Part shown: piece after piece, positions 15,375 through 22,372 of the stretch
Numbering within the stretch: the stretch's first letter is position 1
Layout of the letters: every line of letters begins with the position of its first letter
Virus record (IMG/VR): IMGVR_UViG_3300018080_000312
Coordinates: 1 to 40,259 of that record
DNA from: a virus
DNA: 40,259 nucleotides
Reading direction: 5' to 3' (one strand)
Notes under the pieces: generated by a model
Told to the model about the DNA's origin: nothing
The model's input: only the letters and a program-made list of their open reading frames with translations
The model's database searches: none
Program-made: the position numbers and the translations under genes

Positions 15375-16691
15375 ATGTCTGACCACTATCCCTTTGACGT
15401 ACATTTCCAGCGCATCCTGATCGCGTTGGTGTTCAGGCGTCGCGGGTTCCTGCGCCAGTTCCGCGAGGTGCTGGCCCCGGCGCGTTTCTCCAAGATCGTG
15501 CACGGGGTCATCATGGAAGTTACCAATGACCTCCATGACCGTTTCGGGAGCGCGACCCCGGAGATGGTCCTGCAGGAGATACGGCGCCTGGCGGGCTCCC
15601 CCTCCCTGCGGAGCATCGACCCGACGGTCTACGAGCGCGAGGTCAGGCGCATCGAATCCCTCGACTGCGGCGACGAGGCGGACTACACGCGGGAACTCCT
15701 GGTGGCGTTCGCCCGGAGGCAGGCGCTCGCCGCGTTCGTGCAGCGCGCGGCCGACACCGCCGAACAGGGGCCGACCTCTGAGGACTACGATCGCATGGGG
15801 CGCGAGTACGACCGCATCATCCAGATAGGGCACGACATCACGGACACGGGGACGTGGTTCTTCCGGGACGCGAGGGAGTGGCTCCGCCGCCATGAGCGGG
15901 TCAGGGAGGGGCGGGTGCTGACCATGATCCGACGCCTCGACGAGAAGACGCACGGGCTCGGCGCGGGCGAGGTCGGCGTCATCCTCGGGTTCAAGGGGAG
16001 GGGGAAGACGGCGACGCTGGTGAACCTGTCCGCCGCCGCCATCTTCCAGCGCAAGCGGATCGTCTACTACACCGTGGGGGACCAGGAGGAGACGTACATC
16101 AACGCCCGCCTCGCCGCGCGCGTCTCCGGGTCCCCCGCGAACGAGATCAGCGATCACGAAGGGCAGCTCCTCCGGAAACTGGAGGAAGTGCATTCGATGT
16201 TCCGGGGTGATTTCGTGTGCAAGTTCTTCGTTCCCGGAACCACGGTGCGCCAGCTCGACGCCCACCTGACCACCCTGGAGGGGCTGGGGTACGTGCCCGA
16301 CATGGTGGTCGTCGACTACGGGGACCAGCTCGCCCCCGGGAGGAGTCGGGGGAGCGGATGGGAGGACCAGCAGGCGGCCTACAACGAGCTCATCGCCCTG
16401 GCGGGGGAGCGTCGGGTGGCGTTGTGGACCGCCTCGCAGATAGGCCGGAGCCAGGGGGACAAGGCGGTGGTGGGCTTGGAGGATGCGGCATATTCCTTCG
16501 CGAAGCTGGCGGGGGTGCATCTGGTGCTCTCGCTCTCGCAGCTCCCGGAGGAGCGCAGGCGCGACCAGATGCGGATCGTGGTCGCGCACCAGCGCCACGG
16601 GCCGGCGGGGGGCGCGGTCCTGGTGGACTACGACTGGGACCGGATGCTGGTTCAGGCGGCGCGGGAGGGGAACGAGGATGTCACCGGATGA
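15375..16691 (+). CDS. Replicative DNA helicase (DnaB/gp41-like, superfamily 4)
   Basis: 438 residues. The N-terminal ~170 residues are helical, like the DnaB N-domain. The RecA-type core begins with LGAGEVGVILGFKGRGKTA (Walker A at about 205-212), continues with YYTVGDQEE and MVVVDYGDQL (Walker B, D314), then ALWTASQIGRS and ends with IVVAHQRHG, the arginine-finger/H4 region. It would unwind the fork as a hexamer and work with the primase encoded next. GAAGGTG precedes the ATG. The 143-bp repeat occurs just upstream and again just downstream. Confidence 0.85.
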   Translation: MSDHYPFDVHFQRILIALVFRRRGFLRQFREVLAPARFSKIVHGVIMEVTNDLHDRFGSATPEMVLQEIRRLAGSPSLRSIDPTVYEREVRRIESLDCGDEADYTRELLVAFARRQALAAFVQRAADTAEQGPTSEDYDRMGREYDRIIQIGHDITDTGTWFFRDAREWLRRHERVREGRVLTMIRRLDEKTHGLGAGEVGVILGFKGRGKTATLVNLSAAAIFQRKRIVYYTVGDQEETYINARLAARVSGSPANEISDHEGQLLRKLEEVHSMFRGDFVCKFFVPGTTVRQLDAHLTTLEGLGYVPDMVVVDYGDQLAPGRSRGSGWEDQQAAYNELIALAGERRVALWTASQIGRSQGDKAVVGLEDAAYSFAKLAGVHLVLSLSQLPEERRRDQMRIVVAHQRHGPAGGAVLVDYDWDRMLVQAAREGNEDVTG

Positions 16692-16731
16692 TGTTTGGCT
16701 GCGTTCTGAGGCAAAATTAATTTATAGGGGC

Positions 16732-16874
16732 GGAAAATAAAACCCGCATTGGGGCACCAAATAGCGCCGATATCGTATAGTGTAATACTATTATATTATA
16801 TAGTGTTTTTGATAGCCTTATTCGCGATTTTTTTGTCAAGCCAGTTCTACGTTTCAGCGATTTTGGCGATTTTT
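16732..16874 (+). repeat. 143-bp intergenic repeat, copy R2
   Basis: Second copy of R1, between helicase and primase genes, with palindrome ATAGTGTAATACTAT at 16777-16791 and three GCGATTTT-type words. A hydrophobic ORF can be read through it, but all codon differences between R1 and R2 in that frame change the amino acid, so conservation is at DNA level. The 293-base gap 16692-16984 holds this repeat and a weakly similar extension, and no gene. Confidence 0.85.
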
Positions 16875-16984
16875 GCGGCAAGATCGGAACCACAAGGGAA
16901 ACGTGATTCTGAAACCCTTGCCTATACAGGGTTTCGGGGGATAAGGATTGCATCATAAAAGCATGTGTTCACCGGATAACGCCT

Positions 16985-17872
16985 ATGAACCTGCGCCAGG
17001 CGCTTGAGCGTTTCGGTCCGGTCACGGAGCACGGCGACGAGTTCCTGACCACATGCCCGGAATGCCGGAAGGCACAGCATTTCTATGTCAACCGTAGGAA
17101 ACTGAAGGGCTATTGCCAGCGGTGCGGATACCGCGTCGGCCCCCGTTGGATCGGCAGATTGCTCGGTGGGGATCTGGACGAGACCACCGAGGACCGCATC
17201 CGGGAATTGTTGCGTAACGATCGTGCCGGCACGGACGCGCTCGCCCTCCCGGATGAGACCGGTTACGATTTCGGCACCAGGACCGGTAGGTGTGCTCTGC
17301 GCTATTGGATGAAGCGCGGGTTGAGTACTGGGCAGCTTGAATCCTACCGTGTCGGCTATTGCGCTTCGGGCAGGTACGAGGGGAGGCTCATCATCCCGGT
17401 CTACGAGCGCGGCGAGCTCGTCTATTTCCAGGCGCGCAGTTTCGGCGTGATGTTCCCCCCGTACCTGAACCCGCCGAGGGGGCGGGGAAGGGGCAAGTCG
17501 GAGGTCGTGTTCAACCTCGACAGCGCGTCGGGGACGGGCACGGCGGTCGTCACCGAGGGCGTGTTCGACGCCATGGCGGTCGGCCCCTCCGGAGTATCGC
17601 TTTTCGGCAAGTTCGCCAGCGGAGCGCAGTTGGGAAAACTGGCGGAGCGCGGCCTCTCCGAGGTCTATGTCATGCTCGATTCGGAGGAAAAGGATCCCGA
17701 TATTCCCCATCAGGCACGGGCGCTCGCCCGGCAACTCGCTTCCTACCTTTTGGACGTCACCGTCCGCGTGTGCAGGCTCCCGCACGGCGATCCTGGTTCG
17801 TCGTCACGCGAAGACATCTCTCGGGCCCTCGCGCGCGCCACCCCCTTGACACTTTGTGATATTGTGCTATAA
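16985..17872 (+). CDS. DNA primase (DnaG-like, zinc-binding and TOPRIM)
   Basis: 295 residues. An N-terminal zinc ribbon has Cys24, Cys27, Cys44 and Cys47 (TTCPECRKA and GYCQRCGYRV). The catalytic TOPRIM fold follows, with AVVTEGVFDAMAV (Glu191) and VYVMLDSEEKD (Asp232; the usual DxD reads D-S-E). A helicase-binding C-terminal domain is absent, as in short phage primases. It would lay RNA primers for the fork with the DnaB-like helicase. No strong Shine-Dalgarno precedes ATG 16985. A sigma-70 promoter for the next gene overlaps its 3' end. Confidence 0.85.
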   Translation: MNLRQALERFGPVTEHGDEFLTTCPECRKAQHFYVNRRKLKGYCQRCGYRVGPRWIGRLLGGDLDETTEDRIRELLRNDRAGTDALALPDETGYDFGTRTGRCALRYWMKRGLSTGQLESYRVGYCASGRYEGRLIIPVYERGELVYFQARSFGVMFPPYLNPPRGRGRGKSEVVFNLDSASGTGTAVVTEGVFDAMAVGPSGVSLFGKFASGAQLGKLAERGLSEVYVMLDSEEKDPDIPHQARALARQLASYLLDVTVRVCRLPHGDPGSSSREDISRALARATPLTLCDIVL

Positions 17873-17890
17873 TATATAGTGTAATACCAT
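17846..17890 (+). promoter_or_regulatory. Sigma-70 promoter P1 with overlapping operator
   Basis: TTGACA (17846-17851), 16-base spacer, TATAAT (17868-17873). The expected start point falls inside ATAGTGTAATACCAT (17876-17890), a near-palindrome that matches the ATAGTGTAATACTAT palindrome in both 143-bp repeats. The whole block 17818-17930, including the first codons of the next gene, is duplicated at 18453-18565. A repressor acting at both promoters and both repeats is a natural inference. Confidence 0.8.
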
Positions 17891-17911
17891 CAAGAGAGAA
17901 GGAGAGAGAAG

Positions 17912-18448
17912 ATGACCGAGACCACCATCACCCCGGAAGTTCTGAAAGCCATCGGGGGCAGCGAGTGGGAAAAGTACGGGAAACGCCGGGTATATTTCAA
18001 TAATTCGGCAAAGTGGTACGGCCTGAAAGTCACCCGGAATCTCGGCGGGGGCATCGGCGCAGCCTCCCTTGACGGGGAAAAGATCAGCAAGAGCAACGCC
18101 AGCCGGATCATCGCTCTCATCGGAACCGTGTATTACGATTTCCAGGACCAGTCTTTCCATACTACCGGCGACAAAGAGTATGGAGAGCGAATCATCAATG
18201 CCATCAAGAGTCAACTGAAGGAAGCGACACAGGAAGAGACAGAGCAGCAGACGGCGACCATCAGCCAAAAGGGGCCGGTGGAAGCGGACTTGGTGGGGCT
18301 GGCAGGAGGTAGAGTGATCGGCGGTTATGTCTTCAAGCCCGATGCGAAGCCTGATAACATCGGACGCTGTGCCCGTTGCGGCCGGCCGGCGCCGTGGATC
18401 ACGGGAGCGGGGGAGCATCTGTGTCATCGACATCAGGACGACTACTAA
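17912..18448 (+). CDS. Early-type protein with C-terminal zinc-finger-like motif
   Basis: 178 residues behind GAAGGAGAGAGAAG. MTETTITPEVLKAIGGSEWE opens the protein; a central region (KRRVYFNNSAKWYGL) looks globular; the C-terminus GRCARCGRPAPW with LCHRHQDDY resembles a CxxC...CxxH zinc site. No family recognised. It is the first gene after promoter P1 and shares its leader and first six residues with the gene after P2. Confidence 0.7.
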   Translation: MTETTITPEVLKAIGGSEWEKYGKRRVYFNNSAKWYGLKVTRNLGGGIGAASLDGEKISKSNASRIIALIGTVYYDFQDQSFHTTGDKEYGERIINAIKSQLKEATQEETEQQTATISQKGPVEADLVGLAGGRVIGGYVFKPDAKPDNIGRCARCGRPAPWITGAGEHLCHRHQDDY

Positions 18449-18481
18449 TCCTCTCTCGGGCCCTCACATGCGCCACCCCCA

Positions 18482-18526
18482 TTGCCACTTTGTGATATTG
18501 TGCTATAATATATAGTGTAATACCAT
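18482..18526 (+). promoter_or_regulatory. Sigma-70 promoter P2 (duplicate of P1) with operator
   Basis: TTGCCA (18482-18487), 16-base spacer, TATAAT (18504-18509), then ATAGTGTAATACCAT (18512-18526). Spacer and -10 match P1 exactly, while the -35 has one change from TTGACA, so P2 is probably weaker. It drives the small genes that begin at 18547. Confidence 0.75.
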
Positions 18527-18546
18527 CAAAGAGAAGGAGAGACAAG

Positions 18547-18753
18547 ATGACCGAGACCACCATCATCCAGAAAATCAGAGAAGCCGAAGCCCGCGCCGCA
18601 AACGCAACCGCCCGAGACGCACGGGCTTGGCGGGGATATATCAAACTCCTCCAGCAGAAGTTGGATCGGATGGAGCAAGGGGGACCGGAATACCCCGTAC
18701 TAGGGCCGGAGATCGAAGGCCCGGAAGCGGGCCGAGCAAATCAAGGGAGCTAA
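18547..18753 (+). CDS. Small coiled-coil-like protein
   Basis: 68 residues behind GAAGGAGAGACAAG. MTETTIIQKIREAEARAANA leads into a charged helix (WRGYIKLLQQKLDRMEQG) and a proline-rich tail. The start region is part of the duplicated P1/P2 block, so this gene appears to have captured the promoter, leader and first six codons of the neighbouring gene. Function unknown. Confidence 0.6.
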   Translation: MTETTIIQKIREAEARAANATARDARAWRGYIKLLQQKLDRMEQGGPEYPVLGPEIEGPEAGRANQGS

Positions 18754-18755
18754 AA

Positions 18756-19115
18756 TTGGAAACAACCGTACTCAGTATCGCGAACGACATTCTTGCTATC
18801 GTCCAGAATCTTGATAGCGAGGACGCGGTGGAGTACACGAAACTCTACCTGCGCAGCCTACACACTATGACTGAGCAGGTAGAAGGGATCGAGATCGACT
18901 GCCCGGCAATCTTGGCGGCGGTCGCGGAGACTGACCCCAGAATCGCCGGCTTGACCGCGGCGGACTGGGGAGGAGAGGAGGAAAAGATGGGGCGGTATAT
19001 CGTAAAAGACCACAGGGGCGGGGTAGTAATGGAGCTAACTCCCGAGGAATTCCTGGATTGGCAAGAGGAGCCGGAGGAAAACCGGACCAACCGCAACTGG
19101 GAGTACGTTGAGTAA
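18756..19115 (+). CDS. Hypothetical acidic protein with internal in-frame start
   Basis: 119 residues from TTG 18756, behind AAGGGAGCTAAAA; a longer frame to 18627 overlaps the previous gene. LETTVLSIANDILAIVQNLD begins an acidic helical part. An in-frame ATG at 18987 follows a strong GGAGGAAAAG site, so a 42-residue shorter product (MGRYIVKDHRGGVVMELTPE onward) may also be made. No family recognised. The stop codon lies within the first of three related hairpins. Confidence 0.6.
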   Translation: METTVLSIANDILAIVQNLDSEDAVEYTKLYLRSLHTMTEQVEGIEIDCPAILAAVAETDPRIAGLTAADWGGEEEKMGRYIVKDHRGGVVMELTPEEFLDWQEEPEENRTNRNWEYVE

Positions 19116-19159
19116 CTTCCCACCTGCCTCGCCTCGTGCGGGGCAGTGGGGAAGTTACT
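19111..19159 (+). promoter_or_regulatory. Intercistronic hairpin family, member 1
   Basis: Outer arms 19111-19122 and 19147-19159 pair over about twelve base pairs (core CTTCCCA with TGGGGAAG, one bulged G), then inner stem CTGCC/GGCAG (19124-19128, 19142-19146). It begins at the stop codon of the preceding gene and ends before the ribosome-binding site GAGGAGGAAGG of the next. There is no T-tract, so it is not a simple terminator. Confidence 0.65.
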
Positions 19160-19178
19160 ACGAAGAGGAGGAAGGATC

Positions 19179-19382
19179 ATGAAGGAAGTCTATGAGGTAT
19201 ACGGAAGATTCAACGGCAAGCCGGCAGGCTTCGTAGGCCGCTATCGCAGCCGGGAAGCCGCAGATCGGGATCGCGCTCACTCGCATGTGTCCACTATCGT
19301 GAAGCGCGTCCGAGTCAGTGACGAAGAGCATGCGCAGTGGGCCGGGAGCGGCTACAAAGTGCGCGGCTGGCTGACGTTGTAA
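19179..19382 (+). CDS. Small hypothetical protein
   Basis: 67 residues from ATG 19179 behind GAGGAGGAAGGATC. MKEVYEVYGRFNGKPAGFVG, then YRSREAADRDRAHSHVSTIV, resembles short phage proteins with a beta-beta-alpha layout. No family recognised. It lies between hairpin-family members 1 and 2. Confidence 0.6.
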   Translation: MKEVYEVYGRFNGKPAGFVGRYRSREAADRDRAHSHVSTIVKRVRVSDEEHAQWAGSGYKVRGWLTL

Positions 19383-19420
19383 TCTCCCACGGGGGCCTCC
19401 ACGCGGGGCTCCTGGGGAGG
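19383..19420 (+). promoter_or_regulatory. Intercistronic hairpin family, member 2
   Basis: Outer arms TCTCCCA (19383-19389) and TGGGGAGG (19413-19420) pair with the same bulged G as member 1. The inner stem GGGG/CTCC carries a G-T pair and is followed by a mismatch and CC/GG. It starts right after the TAA of the preceding gene and is followed by AAGGGGGGAGGATC before the next ATG. Confidence 0.6.
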
Positions 19421-19446
19421 GTACTCTATCACAAGGGGGGAGGATC

Positions 19447-19659
19447 ATGGCACGAATCAATCAAAAGTTCAGGAAGAAACTTGAGGAAAGCTATACGGAC
19501 CATCTTGGTTATCCTCCACATCTGAGCACAGCACACATTCCCACTGTGCTTGGCGTGCGACGCCGGGCAGTGGTCATCGCGGGTCGAATGCGACTCACCC
19601 GAGGTGAAGAGGAAGCCGTGAGGCAAGTGCAGGCAACGATTGGTCTTTATAACAGATGA
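19447..19659 (+). CDS. Small basic hypothetical protein
   Basis: 70 residues behind GGGGGGAGGATC. MARINQKFRKKLEESYTDHL continues with VLGVRRRAVVIAGRMRLTRG, basic and helical. A nucleic-acid-binding role is possible from charge alone. It lies between hairpin-family members 2 and 3, with the stop codon touching member 3. Confidence 0.6.
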   Translation: MARINQKFRKKLEESYTDHLGYPPHLSTAHIPTVLGVRRRAVVIAGRMRLTRGEEEAVRQVQATIGLYNR

Positions 19660-19697
19660 CCTCCCACGAGGCTCCGTCACTGGGCCTCCTGGGGAGG
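19660..19697 (+). promoter_or_regulatory. Intercistronic hairpin family, member 3
   Basis: Outer arms CCTCCCA (19660-19666) and TGGGGAGG (19690-19697) pair with the same bulged G; the inner stem is GAGGC/GCCTC (19668-19672, 19684-19688), a perfect stem with a different sequence from members 1 and 2. It begins immediately after the TGA of the previous gene and precedes AAGAGGAGCGG before the next ATG. Confidence 0.65.
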
Positions 19698-19720
19698 ACA
19701 TCAACAAGAGGAGCGGTATC

Positions 19721-20008
19721 ATGGTTAGCCGAACAAGAGAGAGGATAAGGAGCGATGGCCACATTTCCGTCATATCTGCCGACGGCGGGTTGGTGAGCGA
19801 GTTCGCTCCCGACGTTCCCCCGAGAAGGCACGTTCGCGCGGGCAACTGGATGATCCCGCTCCGATGGCGTGGTCCCGGTCACTATTGGCTCCAGGGAGGA
19901 CGCCGCACGGTGTATGCGGGCTATGCCGAGACGCAGGAGGACGCGGCTCGCATGGTGCGCGGGGTCACGGGGAAAGGGATCGACTATTCACGATGCACGA
20001 TTGTGTGA
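19721..20008 (+). CDS. Hypothetical protein
   Basis: 95 residues from ATG 19721 behind AGAGGAGCGGTATC. MVSRTRERIRSDGHISVISA opens it; the middle is Arg/Pro-rich (PDVPPRRHVRAGNWMIPLRW) and the end reads YAGYAETQEDAARMVRGV, a helix-like tail. The beta-rich middle followed by a terminal helix suggests a small alpha/beta fold. No family recognised. Confidence 0.6.
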   Translation: MVSRTRERIRSDGHISVISADGGLVSEFAPDVPPRRHVRAGNWMIPLRWRGPGHYWLQGGRRTVYAGYAETQEDAARMVRGVTGKGIDYSRCTIV

Positions 20009-20020
20009 AGGAGGTATAGG

Positions 20021-20197
20021 ATGAGTGAGTTCGAGAAGCGGCGGCGCGAGCTGAGGCGCCGCTACGAGAAGGGCGAGACCGTGGAGGCGCTCGCCGAGGA
20101 GATGGGGGTGCACCCGCAGACGGTGCGCCACCACCTGACCAAGGCGGGCACGAGGATGCGCCCTCCGGGGCCGGTCCCGAAGTTGGCGAAGAGATGA
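20021..20197 (+). CDS. Small helix-turn-helix DNA-binding protein
   Basis: 58 residues from ATG 20021 behind AAGGAGGTATAGG. After a basic N-terminus (EKRRRELRRRYEKGET) comes VEALAEEMGVHPQTVRHHLT, a clear helix-turn-helix of the resolvase/HTH_38 type. It may act as a transcriptional regulator; the ATAGTGTAATAC palindromes are candidate targets, but that link is speculative. It overlaps the next gene (ATGA). Confidence 0.65.
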   Translation: MSEFEKRRRELRRRYEKGETVEALAEEMGVHPQTVRHHLTKAGTRMRPPGPVPKLAKR

Positions 20198-20352
20198 AGG
20201 GGCGCTACGATTGGTTCTACGAGGGCAGGTTGAAGTCGACCGGCGAATCCGTGTACCGGAATACGCGCACGGAGGAGTGGGCCAAGGAGGTGGACCACAA
20301 GCATTTGCTCCACATCGACCGCCCCCGACCGGGAGAATTGATTCGTCATTGA
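20194..20352 (+). CDS. Small hypothetical protein
   Basis: 52 codons from ATG 20194, overlapping the HTH gene stop. MKGRYDWFYEGRLKSTGESV and EEWAKEVDHKHLLHIDRPRP; charged and soluble. The ATGA coupling and neighbouring ribosome-binding sites support it. Function unknown. Confidence 0.55.
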   Translation: MKGRYDWFYEGRLKSTGESVYRNTRTEEWAKEVDHKHLLHIDRPRPGELIRH

Positions 20353-20363
20353 CGGAGGGGAAG

Positions 20364-20966
20364 ATGTCACCGCAGGAGATGCTTCATGAGCACGAGGGCC
20401 AGGTGAGGAGGGTCGCAGGGCAATTCTACACGCAGTACCGGTACCTCGACGACGCCTTCGGGTACGAGGACTTCCTCCAGGAGGGGAGGCTGGCGCTCCT
20501 GGGCTTGTGGCGCAAGAGCCGTTCCGTGCGCGATTTCAAGCGCCAGAGTTGGGCCACGCTCAGGAACCGCTACCGCAACCTGATCCGCGGCGCGTCCCGG
20601 AGACGGGTGCCGCAGGTGTCCGCCTACCGGAGCTTAGATGGCACGGACGGCGAGACTGTGATCGATCTGGTGGAGTCGGGCCGGGAGCTGGCGCCGCTCC
20701 CGATCATGGAGCGTAGGGAGCGCCTGGAGCGGTTCCGGGCGCGCCTCTCCGAGATCGGGGTGGTGCTGTTCGACCTGATCCGCGACCCGACTTGCGAGAT
20801 CAGCACGGTGATGGCGGAGATGCTCAGGGCGAGGCCGTACCGCCAGCGCTACCAGCTGAGCGTGATGCGCGACGCGGCGGAGCGCACGGGGAGGATCGAC
20901 CGGAAGACATGGAACCGCGGCATGGCCGAGATCAAGGCCGTGGCCGCTATGGGGAGGGAGGCATGA
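20364..20966 (+). CDS. Sigma-70-like RNA polymerase sigma factor (phage-encoded)
   Basis: 200 residues from ATG 20364 behind GGAGGGGAAG; the frame is open further upstream but without a comparable site. Residues ~10-85 resemble sigma region 2: EGQVRRVAGQFYTQYRYLDD, FGYEDFLQEGRLALLGLWRK and FKRQSWATLRNRYRNLIRGA, with the LxQEGxLALL core of region 2.2. The C-terminal half (ERLERFRARLSEIGVVLFDL onward) is helical and may replace region 4. Such proteins redirect host polymerase to phage promoters; the repeated TTTGGTGTTAATA motif is a candidate target. The ATGA overlap links it to the ParB-like gene. Confidence 0.65.
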   Translation: MSPQEMLHEHEGQVRRVAGQFYTQYRYLDDAFGYEDFLQEGRLALLGLWRKSRSVRDFKRQSWATLRNRYRNLIRGASRRRVPQVSAYRSLDGTDGETVIDLVESGRELAPLPIMERRERLERFRARLSEIGVVLFDLIRDPTCEISTVMAEMLRARPYRQRYQLSVMRDAAERTGRIDRKTWNRGMAEIKAVAAMGREA

Positions 20967-21871
20967 GCAAGCACCCGAAATGTTTTGGGCTCCTATGGAA
21001 CCCTAGAATCGAGGATTGCCGGGGATGTGCGGATTTCGAGGAGTGCGGGGAGGAGTATGCGCGCAAGCACCCGGAAGGGGACGGTGGGAAGAAGGAGGAT
21101 GCCACCGATTGCACGTTGCGCATGGTCCCGGTCGAGGATATTGAGTTCAGGACCGGGGCACGAACGCACCTGGAGAAGGAGGCGCTTGACCAGCTCAAGG
21201 CTTCGATCGAGACCGTGGGGCTGAGTCAGCCCATCACCGTTCTCCCGGCGGACGAGAAGGGCGTGCATGTGGGCGTGATCGGGTGGCGGCGTTGGAATGC
21301 GTTCAAGCAGCTCGGCCGGGCGGAGATACCCTGCATGGTCTGTTCCGGGAAGTGGGCTCAGGACAGCGAGGAGATGCTGGCGGCGCAGATCGTCGAGAAC
21401 GTGCAGCGTGCCGACCTGAACCCGATCGAATTGGCCGAGGCTTATCGCGACCTGATGGAGAAGGGCCACATGAGCCAGGGGGAGGTGGCCGACAGGGTCG
21501 GGGTGAGCCGGGGGTCGGTGAACAGGACGCTGTCGATCTTGAAGCTGGAGGCCGAGGCGAAGGAGATAGCTCAGGCCGAGGGCTTGGGCGTGTCGAAGAT
21601 GCGGGAGATCGGCCGGGCCAAAGCCGATGAGCAGAAGAAGCTGACCAAGGGCGCGGGGAAGAAGACGAGGGAGCAGCTTGCGGAGGAGACCGAGAAGACG
21701 GCGGAGCACAAGCGCGTGCAACGCGTGTGGAAATACGACACCCCGGAATTCCGGGTCATCGTGCAGTTCAAGGGCGGACGGAAGATGATCGTGAACAAGG
21801 TCGCCGAGGCCCTGGACCTCGCCAGGGACCAGGTGAAGCGGGCAATGCAGGAGAAGGAAGAGTTGGAGTAA
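20963..21871 (+). CDS. ParB/RepB-like DNA-binding partition protein
   Basis: 302 residues from ATG 20963 (GGAGGC upstream). The N-terminus carries CFGLLWN, CRGCADFEEC, a four-Cys module. The ParB/Srx core follows: VPVEDIEFRTGARTHLEKEA, IETVGLSQPITVLP, and GWRRWNAFKQLG in place of the GERRxRA motif. Then VENVQRADLNPIELAEAYRD and an HTH (MSQGEVADRVGVSRGSVNRT). ParB proteins bind parS-like sites, hydrolyse CTP and help segregation or regulate replication. It is directly followed by a DnaA-box cluster. No ParA ATPase is seen nearby, so segregation may not be its role. Confidence 0.75.
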   Translation: MSKHPKCFGLLWNPRIEDCRGCADFEECGEEYARKHPEGDGGKKEDATDCTLRMVPVEDIEFRTGARTHLEKEALDQLKASIETVGLSQPITVLPADEKGVHVGVIGWRRWNAFKQLGRAEIPCMVCSGKWAQDSEEMLAAQIVENVQRADLNPIELAEAYRDLMEKGHMSQGEVADRVGVSRGSVNRTLSILKLEAEAKEIAQAEGLGVSKMREIGRAKADEQKKLTKGAGKKTREQLAEETEKTAEHKRVQRVWKYDTPEFRVIVQFKGGRKMIVNKVAEALDLARDQVKRAMQEKEELE

Positions 21872-21880
21872 TCGTGAGCT

Positions 21881-21930
21881 TGTGGATAAGGTGTAACGCT
21901 AGGTTACATGTTATCCACAGGTTATCCACA
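21881..21930 (+). other. DnaA-box cluster with central palindrome (candidate replication origin)
   Basis: Three perfect consensus DnaA boxes lie in 50 bases: TGTGGATAA (21881-21889, reverse orientation), TTATCCACA (21911-21919) and TTATCCACA (21922-21930), the last two as tandem 11-mers. Between the inverted and direct boxes is the palindrome TGTAAC-GCTAG-GTTACA (21892-21908). The site lies between the ParB-like gene and the next ribosome-binding site. It could be an origin or a DnaA/ParB-controlled operator. Confidence 0.7.
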
Positions 21931-21952
21931 GGCTTGTTGGCAGGAGGGGAAA

Positions 21953-22372
21953 ATGCCGGTAGGAAGCGTGGTAGACAAGGGGACGGTCGAGGGGTATCCG
22001 GTGATGGTGCGGAGGGGCGGACTGCCCTGTGTGCTGTGCGGGTATGTCGGGGTCCCGAGGGGTCATCCCGATTACGGTGCCAGTATGGAGATATTGGAGG
22101 ACGAACTCGCCGTGCATGGCGGTGTCACTTGGGCTGACGGGGTGCACGACGGCGATGGTTGGCAGTGGGCGTGGGCGGGGGACGTGTGGTGGATAGGGTT
22201 CGACTGCGGCCACTATGACGACATCGAGTTCGACGTAGGTAGCAGGACAAGCATCCGGTCGAACAAGGACGCGGCGTTCGTGCGTGCCGAGATACGCGCA
22301 CTCGCGGCACAGCTCAAGGCGCGCGAGAGGCCGAAGTTGGAGGAGAATCATGAAGAGGTACAAACTGACTGA
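21953..22372 (+). CDS. Conserved-type phage hypothetical protein
   Basis: 139 residues from ATG 21953 behind AGGAGGGGAAA. It contains CGYVGVPRGHPDYG, HGGVTWAD and WWIGFDCGHYDD, an arrangement that I recall from small hypothetical proteins common in phages and integrated elements. The Cys, His and Asp residues could bind metal, but no function is established. A charged C-terminal helix follows (RAEIRALAAQLKARERPKLE). It overlaps the next gene by 23 bases. Confidence 0.7.
   Translation: MPVGSVVDKGTVEGYPVMVRRGGLPCVLCGYVGVPRGHPDYGASMEILEDELAVHGGVTWADGVHDGDGWQWAWAGDVWWIGFDCGHYDDIEFDVGSRTSIRSNKDAAFVRAEIRALAAQLKARERPKLEENHEEVQTD

Noticed and set aside
15311-15382. 23-residue ORF MLAYKGFQGMRIYDNFILKV... 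between R1 and the helicase
   Set aside because: Only weakly similar in R2, where the start codon is lost, and there is no good ribosome-binding site; treated as extension of the repeat.
16749-16958. Hydrophobic ORF reading through repeat R2 (and a parallel one through R1)
   Set aside because: Every codon difference between the two copies in that frame is amino-acid-changing, and only a TTG start without a ribosome-binding site is present, so the conservation is not protein-driven.
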